Position numbers and translations under genes: made by a program
Shown: piece after piece, positions 13,302-19,526 of the stretch
Layout of the letters: each line of letters begins with the position of its first letter
Numbering within the stretch: the first letter of the stretch is position 1
From: a virus
IMG/VR virus record: IMGVR_UViG_3300006916_000422
Span: 1-22,827 of that record
Direction: 5' to 3' (one strand)
Length of the DNA stretch: 22,827 nucleotides
The notes under the pieces: generated by a model
What the model was told of the DNA's origin: nothing
The model's database searches: none
What the model saw: the letters and a program-made list of their open reading frames with translations, nothing else

Positions 13302-13805
13302 ATGGATAAGAAACTTATACCAACATCAGAAGATACTCCAACAATGCGCGATTATAAGCTATATAGTCAGTCGGTGTTGGAAGTTAAAAACGCTTGCTCT
13401 ACTCTCTGGGGTGCAGTTAACGTTCTGGATGCTAGGTTTGAGCAGGTTATGAAGAACGAGCATAAACAGCATCTAGCAAGTAAGCGATTAATCAACGAGC
13501 TTGCCCTATTCCCTGATGATAATAAGCAGGATATTCCCGACGAAATCGTAGCGGATAATCAGGTAGGTAAGTATCGACAGAAACTCAACCCAACCGATAA
13601 GCTAGTCCTTAAAGAACTATCTAGGGGTCACTTTGTAGCACTGCCGACTATTGCGGGTTCTATCGGTCGTGGAAGGCTTACTGTTGCCCAATCAATAAAA
13701 GTGTTGCGTAATCTTAATTATAATGTAATAACCAAGAGTGTAAGCGGTAGCGGTAGGCGTTATCGTAAAATTTACAAGATTGAAGGGAAACAAAACAATG
13801 CATAA
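13302..13805 (+). CDS. Winged-helix DNA-binding protein
   Basis: A 167-residue protein with an N-terminal helical region (residues about 15-70, containing LEVKNACSTLWGAVNVLDARF) and a C-terminal winged-helix domain from about residue 96: NPTDKLVLKELSRGHFVALPTIAGSIG, recognition helix near RLTVAQSIKVLRNLNYN, then the wing VITKSVSGSGRRYRKIYKI. The wing is rich in basic residues. The likely role is a transcriptional regulator, perhaps of its own operon through the inverted repeat at 13228-13251. GGAA lies 9 bases before ATG 13302. It overlaps the next gene by 8 bases. Replication initiator proteins with winged helices are an alternative. Confidence 0.7.
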   Translation: MDKKLIPTSEDTPTMRDYKLYSQSVLEVKNACSTLWGAVNVLDARFEQVMKNEHKQHLASKRLINELALFPDDNKQDIPDEIVADNQVGKYRQKLNPTDKLVLKELSRGHFVALPTIAGSIGRGRLTVAQSIKVLRNLNYNVITKSVSGSGRRYRKIYKIEGKQNNA

Positions 13806-14055
13806 GAATAATATTTCATACCACCTTAATGAACTAAAAGACGGTGAGAAGTTTGCAGTCGTACCACATGAGCAATTGGCATTGATTGCTAATACTGTTA
13901 ATTCTGTCCAGTCTCAAGTGAAAGTGCTTCACGAGATGCTAGAAGCTTTTGGTATAAAACAGTATTACTACCACAAGGATGTCAAGACACTTGCGGATAT
14001 GCCAGAGATAAAGATTGGTTTTAACAAGAAGGAATATGAACCAGAACAAGACTAA
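13798..14055 (+). CDS. Small hypothetical protein
   Basis: An 85-residue protein. ATG 13798 is within the end of the winged-helix gene and has GGGAA 8 bases upstream. An ATG at 13780 in the same frame would add 6 residues but has a weaker site. The middle (LIANTVNSVQSQVKVLHEMLEAFG) is a heptad-like helix that may form a short coiled coil, followed by tyrosine-rich KQYYYHKDVK. No family recognised. It is the last gene before a terminator, so it closes the early accessory region. Its coupling suggests partnership with the winged-helix protein. Confidence 0.65.
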   Translation: MHKNNISYHLNELKDGEKFAVVPHEQLALIANTVNSVQSQVKVLHEMLEAFGIKQYYYHKDVKTLADMPEIKIGFNKKEYEPEQD

Positions 14056-14080
14056 ATAAACCTTACTATTTCCTCCCCAG

Positions 14081-14110
14081 AAACCCTCTAGCATTGTCTA
14101 GGGGGTTTTT
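14081..14110 (+). terminator. Intrinsic terminator
   Basis: An 11-base stem, AAACCCTCTAG with CTAGGGGGTTT (one G-U pair), loop CATTGT, and a run of five T at the end. It lies 25 bases after the last early gene. Confidence 0.88.
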
Positions 14111-14297
14111 GTTTGGGTAGATGCCAGAATAACCATCAAAGGCTTGTATAGGCTTGGTTATCTGGGTTGTTGCTATCGGGTTTATTGCTACGCTTCTTTA
14201 CCTTGATGCATCCCCTAAAGGGTTAACCATACAGATTATATATGGATGACAAATGACAAAACGCGTACGCGCGCGGGTGTGGGCGCGATATATTATC

Positions 14298-14340
14298 GGG
14301 GAAAGTATCGGGGAAGTTTCGCGGGGTCAACTTGGCGGGG
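14298..14340 (+). other. Potential G-quadruplex motif
   Basis: Four GGGG runs at 14298-14301, 14310-14313, 14323-14326 and 14337-14340 with loops of 8, 9 and 10 bases. The repeating unit reads CGGGG at steps of 12, 13 and 14 bases. The loops are longer than the classic 7, so stability is uncertain. Confidence 0.5.
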
Positions 14341-14647
14341 CGGTTGGTGTTTCATTGAAGACCCGCTATCGACAAATAAAAATAAATATACTTGCTTGCG
14401 GGCGCACGCATGGGACACCCCCCTCCCCCCGGTATTTGCTAGCAATCCCGACATATTTTTTGTATTTTGAGGGTTTCCTGTATGGTATTCCCGACGAACA
14501 TGTAAGGGGAGACGCTCCGAGAACCCGCTGCGGGGGGTATGGGGTTTCCCCCGGCAGGTGTACTGCCATGATAGGGTCAAAAACACGTCCTGTCAACTAA
14601 AAAATGACCCCTCCTGTATTTTTTTTTTACTATTTCAGAATAACCTG

Positions 14648-14676
14648 TTGACATAACCCCCTTCTAACCCCATAAT
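14648..14676 (+). promoter_or_regulatory. Strong sigma70-like promoter for the virion operon
   Basis: TTGACA (14648-14653), exactly 17 bases, then CATAAT (14671-14676, 5 of 6). Transcription would begin near 14683, leaving a leader of about 100 bases before the small terminase gene. Confidence 0.75.
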
Positions 14677-14784
14677 GTAGACTGCTGGGGCTTGCAAAAC
14701 AGCGAACGACCCCACACATAGCGATAATTTCCTTACTTTATAGGTCTTCGGTACGCTTCCCAGCACCAAATTACGGAAAATAGT

Positions 14785-15183
14785 ATGAATTTGATACAAC
14801 AAGCTCCCAAAAAGCAGTTGTCCGACAAACAGGAGTCGTTCCTGACTGCTCTGTTTGAAAACAACGGCAATTTTAACAAGGCAGCAGAGGTTGCAGGCTA
14901 CTCCACAGGCTCTGTATCGTGGCTACGCGACAAACTAGCCGAAGAAATAGTCGAGCGAACCAAGTCTCTCCTCTCAGGACACAGCCTACGGGCTGCAAAC
15001 AAGATGGTAGAACTGGTAGACACCCCTGTAATCGAACGGGGAGACGACCTACGGCTACGTGCGGCAGAGGCGATACTCAATAGGGTAGGTCTTGGCAAAC
15101 AAGAGACAATGAACCACAACGTTCAGGCAATCCATGGCGTAGTCCTGTTGCCACCAAAGAAAGAGGTAGTAATCGATGGGTGA
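14785..15183 (+). CDS. Terminase small subunit
   Basis: The small terminase recognises phage DNA for packaging and recruits the large subunit. The 132-residue protein has an N-terminal helix-turn-helix-like part (LSDKQESFLTALFENNGNFNKAAEVAGYSTGSVSWLRDKL, residues about 12-51) as in many small terminases, a central helical region and the common phrase LRLRAAEAILNRVGLGKQE (about 92-110). Position directly before the large terminase cluster and after the virion promoter supports this. ATG 14785 has a weak GGA. It overlaps the next gene by 8 bases. The packaging site it binds may be in the preceding intergenic region. Confidence 0.82.
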   Translation: MNLIQQAPKKQLSDKQESFLTALFENNGNFNKAAEVAGYSTGSVSWLRDKLAEEIVERTKSLLSGHSLRAANKMVELVDTPVIERGDDLRLRAAEAILNRVGLGKQETMNHNVQAIHGVVLLPPKKEVVIDG

Positions 15184-15538
15184 TACTAAACAATTTAACA
15201 AAAACTTTAATAGGGTGACAAAAAAAGATTATGATAGCCTGACTACAAGAAATAAAAAACGGTATGACAGAGCTAAAGATAAGGGTTTAATTCCTGCAGT
15301 TAAAAAAGGCAGTACACTAGGCACTATAACAGTATTTGACCCTACAAGTTTTGATAGAGTTGCCGATAAGGAACTAGGTATAGGTATGCTTCGTGATGAA
15401 CCATCAAGAACAGCAACAACTATACGATATAATCCTGACATAGGGCAGTCCATACCTACTAGTAGACCTGCTATGTCTAGAGGACCCGACAGTCCTAGAG
15501 GCAGACCCGCATCACGTTCGGTAGAGAAAAATGGCTGA
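15176..15538 (+). CDS. Hypothetical basic protein between terminase genes
   Basis: A 120-residue basic protein of no known family. ATG 15176 has GAGG about 9 bases upstream. The first half is rich in lysine and asparagine (NKNFNRVTKKDYDSLTTRN, KKRYDRAKDKG); the second half is rich in Pro, Ser and Arg, with SIPTSRPAMSRGPDSPRGRP, probably disordered. The last residues, RGRPASRSVEKN, closely match the end of the next protein (RGRKAASSVEKN). The shared end is also a DNA repeat. It could be a small DNA-binding or virion accessory protein. It overlaps the next ATG by 8 bases. Confidence 0.65.
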   Translation: MGDTKQFNKNFNRVTKKDYDSLTTRNKKRYDRAKDKGLIPAVKKGSTLGTITVFDPTSFDRVADKELGIGMLRDEPSRTATTIRYNPDIGQSIPTSRPAMSRGPDSPRGRPASRSVEKNG

Positions 15539-15543
15539 GTGGC
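15516..15543 (+). repeat. 28-base direct repeat spanning a gene end and next start, copy 1
   Basis: Starts GTTCGGTAGA and ends CTGAGTGGC. It matches 15811-15838 at 25 of 28 positions; the three differences are all G here and A there. It contains the end of one ORF and the start of the next. Confidence 0.85.
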
Positions 15544-15833
15544 TTATAAGGGCAATGACACCCTCTACTCCAACAACCTCTGACAATGAAACTGTTCGCA
15601 CTATATCGTATGAACAGGATGGTGTTGCTTACTTAGCCCCTACAATACGAATGATTGATGGTAAACTAAAAAGATTTGAAGATAAACAAGCGATAGACGA
15701 AGCCATAAGAAGAAAAGATGGTATTCGTGTTCCTGATGGCATGAACTCAACAGAGTTTTCAAAGCTGATTAGTGAACGTATAGGAACGGCTCGTGGTAGA
15801 AAAGCGGCAAGTTCGGTAGAAAAAAATAACTGA
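15531..15833 (+). CDS. Hypothetical protein with a phage internal-protein-like tail module
   Basis: A 100-residue protein starting at ATG 15531 with AGAG upstream. The centre (TVRTISYEQDGVAYLAPTIRM, then AIDEAIRRKDGIRVPDGMNS and FSKLISERIG, residues about 21-85) resembles a short module seen at the ends of large phage internal proteins (TvR..., LvPTi..., eAi..y..tG.hlg.F.s.e.A...). I know it only as a pattern without a function. The last ten residues repeat those of the preceding protein. The gene lies between two near-identical 28-base repeats and just before the large terminase, so it may be a duplicated or mobile unit. Confidence 0.62.
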   Translation: MAEWLIRAMTPSTPTTSDNETVRTISYEQDGVAYLAPTIRMIDGKLKRFEDKQAIDEAIRRKDGIRVPDGMNSTEFSKLISERIGTARGRKAASSVEKNN

Positions 15834-15838
15834 GTGGC
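15811..15838 (+). repeat. 28-base direct repeat, copy 2
   Basis: Counterpart of 15516-15543, offset 295 bases. The start codon present in copy 1 (ATGG) is lost here (ATAA, giving a stop context), and the large terminase starts 9 bases later. Confidence 0.85.
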
Positions 15839-15846
15839 CCAGAGAA

Positions 15847-17535
15847 ATGCCTGAAGAAAAGAAGCCACGGGGCAGACCCAAGAAAGACCCTGAAGCTCCT
15901 AAGGCAGTATACAACCTGTCTAGGAAGGAACGGGCTAGACGCGCTCTACAGGCTCGTGTTCGTAAGGCAGAGAGTTCTAAGAAGAAACTACAGAAGAAGT
16001 CAAAGCAGAAGGCTGAGTACGCACGAGTCCTAAAGAAGAGTGCAAAGAAAGTAGAGTCAGCCCTAAACCAGAAGACTACTCGTGTCGTAGATATGGATGA
16101 CGTATCCAACTTACCCGCCACCGTTCGAGAGATAATAGATGACACACCAGTTATCTTCAAGCCTAATGACGGTCCTCAGGAAGAGTTTCTATCTGCTAGT
16201 GAACAGGATGTCCTCTATGGTGGCGCGGCAGGTGGTGGCAAGAGTTTCGCACTTCTAGCTGACCCTCTCAGGTACTGCCACAATTCCAACCATCGTGGTC
16301 TTCTCCTTCGTCGTACTCTAGACGAACTAACAGAACTGATAGATAAGTCTAAGCAGTTGTACACCAAGGCGTTCCCCGGAGCGACCTTCCGGGAGTCAAA
16401 GTCAACGTGGGTCTTCCCCTCTGGGGCAACCATGTGGTTCACCTACCTCGACAGAGATAAGGACGTAACACGTTTCCAAGGACAGGCTTTCAACTGGATA
16501 GGCATAGACGAGATAACCCAATACCCTACCAGCTACGTCTGGGACTATCTCAGGTCACGTCTTCGTAGTACAGACCCAGAGCTACAGAGAAACCTCTGTA
16601 TGCGTTGCACAGCAAACCCCGGCGGTGTTGGTGGTTGGTGGGTCAAGAAGATGTATATAGATATAGCGGAACACAACAAACCGTTCCCCGCTGCAGATTT
16701 AGAAACAGGCAAACCCTTCGTATGGCCTAAGGGGCATGAGAGAGAAGGGCAAGCCCTGTTCTACCGTAAATTCGTACCTGCTCGTCTCACAGATAACCCT
16801 TATCTAATGGCAGATGGACAGTACGAGGCGATGCTCCGTTCCCTACCCGACGTTGAGCGTCGTCGATTATTAGAAGGAGATTGGGATGTTGCAGAGGGGG
16901 CTGCTTTTCCAGAGTTTTCACGAACTCACCACGTTGTCGAACCTTTCGATGTACCTACCAATTGGCCGCGCATTCGGGCGGCAGACTATGGGTACGCTTC
17001 CCCGTCCTGTATTCTATGGGGTGCTATTGATTGGGATAATAATATTTGGGTTTATCGTGAACTGTATATAAAACACTTGACAGCAGAACAGCTAGCCGAT
17101 AGAATACTAGAAATGGAAGAGTTAGACCCTCTCCCGCACTATACAGTGTTAGATGCATCCTGTTGGAATAAAACAGGCTTCGGACCTTCGATAGCAGAAA
17201 CCATGATGCGCTCTGGTGTTAGATGGACACCATCAGACAGAAACAGACTCCAAGGAAAAATGGAATTACATAGAAGGTTAGCGGACGACCCGTATACCAA
17301 AGAACCACGTTTACGTGTCTTCTCAACTTGTAAACACACTGTCGCACAACTCTCAGGTATTCCGCTGTCCAAAACCAATAGTGAAGACGTTGATACAAAA
17401 GCTGAAGACCACGCATATGATGCACTCCGTTATATGGTTATGACACGCACAAGTGGTTATACATCCATACACAAAACTTTGCAAGGTATAAAAGACCAAG
17501 CATACCAACCCTTTGATAATACATTTGGATATTAA
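15847..17535 (+). CDS. Terminase large subunit
   Basis: This is the packaging motor and DNA-cutting nuclease. Of 562 residues, the first 75 are very basic with an AT-hook-like PRGRPKKDP and a lysine/arginine coiled segment, longer than in most relatives. The ATPase has Walker A YGGAAGGGKSFAL (K132), Walker B FNWIGIDEIT (D221, E222) and the CTANPGG coupling motif near 254-260. The RNase H-like nuclease shows RAADYGY (D380), TVLDASCW (D436) and EDHAYDALRYM (D521 and D525). ATG 15847 follows a duplicated junction sequence and has only AGAG upstream. The next gene starts 3 bases after the TAA stop. Assignment is firm. Confidence 0.96.
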   Translation: MPEEKKPRGRPKKDPEAPKAVYNLSRKERARRALQARVRKAESSKKKLQKKSKQKAEYARVLKKSAKKVESALNQKTTRVVDMDDVSNLPATVREIIDDTPVIFKPNDGPQEEFLSASEQDVLYGGAAGGGKSFALLADPLRYCHNSNHRGLLLRRTLDELTELIDKSKQLYTKAFPGATFRESKSTWVFPSGATMWFTYLDRDKDVTRFQGQAFNWIGIDEITQYPTSYVWDYLRSRLRSTDPELQRNLCMRCTANPGGVGGWWVKKMYIDIAEHNKPFPAADLETGKPFVWPKGHEREGQALFYRKFVPARLTDNPYLMADGQYEAMLRSLPDVERRRLLEGDWDVAEGAAFPEFSRTHHVVEPFDVPTNWPRIRAADYGYASPSCILWGAIDWDNNIWVYRELYIKHLTAEQLADRILEMEELDPLPHYTVLDASCWNKTGFGPSIAETMMRSGVRWTPSDRNRLQGKMELHRRLADDPYTKEPRLRVFSTCKHTVAQLSGIPLSKTNSEDVDTKAEDHAYDALRYMVMTRTSGYTSIHKTLQGIKDQAYQPFDNTFGY

Positions 17536-17537
17536 AT

Positions 17538-19286
17538 ATGGCAGGTGGCGGTTCTAAGCCGATAGAAATTAAAAGTAAGTTTGACCCTCGCGTGACAACT
17601 TTGCGAGAGGTTGTTGACTTATACGCGAAGGACGCTCGTGCAGCAGGTCGTAAGATTGAAGATTTTGAAAAGACTTTTAATCTTGCTGGATTAAAGGATA
17701 TGCTAGATAGACCAGCTATTGATATGTTCGAGGGTAGCTGGGATGGTGACTTAAATCCACTAGAAGCCGCCTTACAGGGCAAAGCGGAGTCTACACATCG
17801 TTCGGTTATATCTGCAGTAAGTAATGTGCAGAGAAATGTTATAAGAGAAGCAACCAGATTAAAAACTGGTTCTGATTTGATACAGATAACCGATACTGTA
17901 TATATACCTCCAAAGTCTAAAGCCTATACTAAGAGTTTTGGTTATAATCCGTACAGAATAGGATTTTTAACAGAGGCTCTTGTAAAACATGTAAAAGATA
18001 ATCCTGCTGATAAACCGATTGCTAACGCTATTATGTTTCAACTTCAGACAGGACTACGCCCCTCTGCCGTAGGTGGTCTTCCTACTGCATCCTTCAAAAC
18101 GTCGGAACGTCCGGGAGGTTCTCCGGGGATATTTATACCGAAGGATATGAAGGGTGTTAAAACAGATAATAATATAAATGTACCGCTATCAAGACGTTCT
18201 ATAGCTATACTACAAGACCAAACAATGTACAACGAAGCAGAGTTCGGAGGTTCCGAAGGATTTTTTGTAAGACGAATAGGAAATAAAGTAGAGTCTATTA
18301 CGGATACTGATATAAATAGAGTGCTTAAAAAATTAAATTCTAGTTTTGGAATTAAAAAAGACCTTAAAACAGTAGACACTAAAGATGTACCATACCTAAC
18401 TTCGTACGACCTTCGACGTTTAAATGCAACGGCCTTTGACCAACTAGGTGTTGATGTAAACAGAGCAGGCGCATTAGTAGGTCGCCCTATACAAGCAAAT
18501 ACAGAACAATCTAGATATATTGGGGCAGCTCCCGGTGTTTACGGAGACTCTGCAACAGAAGATGTAAATAGAGTATCCAACTTCTTTCACCAACAATACG
18601 CAGAAACACTTTCGGGTGCTAGCGAAGCAGGGCAAGAAGGTAAGTCTCTAAGTCTCAATACAATGTTATTTGATGGTAAAACACCAGAGTTTACTGACAT
18701 AGAAACAGAAGCACCCGCATCAATAAAGATAAAGAAGTTTGACGTTGGTACAAATATACAAGTAGAAGAAAAAGGCCCTGCTAAACAGGCTGTTCCCTCA
18801 CCACAAGTAGCTGATGACCTAATGCCTGCGCCTAACCCTGAGGCGGCTGAAAGCTTGAGAGCTAAGGGATTTGACGGAAAGAAGATGGCTGATGCAATCT
18901 TAAACTTCGTCAATAAGGATACAACCAAGGCAGTTACAGGAGTTATTGCGGGGGCTGGTTCTACTTTAGCGGCTATGGTTCCCGGACCTGTGGAGGCACT
19001 GGTTACAGGAGTCTTCGACCAGAAGAGTTTAGAAGAGGCAGGAGCTAAGGGTAAAAAGCTAGTACAGGACGTTACTGGTCAAGAGGAGGGCGTACTTCCT
19101 GCGCTTGGTGAAGTAGCAGGGGTAACTGGTGAAATGGTTACAGGTGCAGTTGCTGACCCCGAAGCCCCTCTTGCAACTTCAAAATTTTTAGCTAGTCCTA
19201 TGGCGACTATAGCTTCAGGATTTATTAACAGGAACGAGGAAGCCACTCCTGTTGATATGAATACAGGTGGCTTCCTATCTAGATAA
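17538..19286 (+). CDS. Tyrosine-recombinase-like domain fused to a virion-type C-terminal tail
   Basis: A 582-residue protein between large terminase and portal. Residues about 135-345 follow the catalytic layout of tyrosine recombinases: R174 in LQTGLRPSAVGGL, a beta-hairpin lysine such as K205 or K208 before NNINVPLSRRS, SYDLRRLNATAFDQLG where R293 is the second arginine but Y290 replaces the usual histidine, AGALVGRP where R316 replaces the next His/Trp, and Y327 in QSRYIGAAPG as nucleophile. The N-terminal 120 residues could be the core-binding domain. From about 380 the chain is unlike an integrase: acidic/proline linker, then Gly/Ala-rich hydrophobic AVTGVIAGAGSTLAAMVPG (465-483) and more small-residue sequence. 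No Shine-Dalgarno is seen before ATG 17538. Function could be resolution or integration of DNA, or a structural role. Confidence 0.75.
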   Translation: MAGGGSKPIEIKSKFDPRVTTLREVVDLYAKDARAAGRKIEDFEKTFNLAGLKDMLDRPAIDMFEGSWDGDLNPLEAALQGKAESTHRSVISAVSNVQRNVIREATRLKTGSDLIQITDTVYIPPKSKAYTKSFGYNPYRIGFLTEALVKHVKDNPADKPIANAIMFQLQTGLRPSAVGGLPTASFKTSERPGGSPGIFIPKDMKGVKTDNNINVPLSRRSIAILQDQTMYNEAEFGGSEGFFVRRIGNKVESITDTDINRVLKKLNSSFGIKKDLKTVDTKDVPYLTSYDLRRLNATAFDQLGVDVNRAGALVGRPIQANTEQSRYIGAAPGVYGDSATEDVNRVSNFFHQQYAETLSGASEAGQEGKSLSLNTMLFDGKTPEFTDIETEAPASIKIKKFDVGTNIQVEEKGPAKQAVPSPQVADDLMPAPNPEAAESLRAKGFDGKKMADAILNFVNKDTTKAVTGVIAGAGSTLAAMVPGPVEALVTGVFDQKSLEEAGAKGKKLVQDVTGQEEGVLPALGEVAGVTGEMVTGAVADPEAPLATSKFLASPMATIASGFINRNEEATPVDMNTGGFLSR

Positions 19287-19297
19287 GGAGAAAAAAC

Positions 19298-19516
19298 ATG
19301 CCCGGAAATAACTATAACTACGGTGCTGCTTACATTATGAACTCAGACAAGACATCTGTTGACACAGACGAGGGTGCAAGCTCCCTAACACGCGAAGGCT
19401 TGGAATTTGATACTCGTGTACAACAAGGCCCTATAACTGAAGACATGCCAAAGAAGCAGACTAAGCCAACAGTTGAAGCATCGTTATTCGCTATGGCAGA
19501 CGAACGCGACTATTAG
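19298..19516 (+). CDS. Small acidic hypothetical protein
   Basis: A 72-residue protein with a good binding site (GGAG 7 bases before ATG 19298). It is acidic and probably mostly disordered: NYNYGAAYIMNSDKTSVDTD at the start, then GASSLTREGLEFDTRVQQG, and a basic patch PKKQTKP before the end ASLFAMADERDY. It lies between the recombinase-like gene and the portal, 11 bases before the latter, so it is very likely co-expressed with virion genes. It may be a minor virion or scaffold-type protein, but nothing in the sequence fixes this. Confidence 0.65.
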   Translation: MPGNNYNYGAAYIMNSDKTSVDTDEGASSLTREGLEFDTRVQQGPITEDMPKKQTKPTVEASLFAMADERDY

Positions 19517-19526
19517 AAAGTAAGAT

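Larger units (their letters stand above)
14111..14784. other. Long intergenic region between early and virion genes, structured, no convincing gene
   Basis: No open frame here has a binding site or recognisable protein. The region holds a bulged inverted repeat CCAGAATAACC / GGTTATCTGG (14124-14134, 14156-14165), a palindrome CGCGTACGCG (14262-14271) in an alternating purine-pyrimidine run, four GGGG runs (14298-14340), an A/T-rich stretch (about 14372-14391), two C6 runs (14418-14430), hairpins CGGGGG/CCCCCG (14531-14536, 14548-14553) and GGCAG/CTGCC (14553-14567), an inverted GGGTCA/TGACCC pair (14574-14610), ten T at 14619-14628 and a promoter. It lies just before the small terminase gene, where packaging sites often are. 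An origin of replication is another option. None of this is proven. Confidence 0.6.

Noticed and set aside
14246-14600. Open frames on both strands, up to 115 codons, in the intergenic region
   Set aside because: No binding sites, several mutually overlapping frames, odd composition driven by G/C runs, and no recognisable protein pattern.
14574-14628. GGGTCA/TGACCC inverted repeat followed by ten T as a terminator
   Set aside because: The 25-base loop and 8-base gap before the T-tract make it a poor intrinsic terminator; kept only as part of the structured region.
15521-15560. GGCTGAGTGG stretch resembling the D-arm of a serine tRNA, possibly an attachment site
   Set aside because: No anticodon stem, T-arm or acceptor pairing follows; the bases are explained by coding sequence and the direct repeat.
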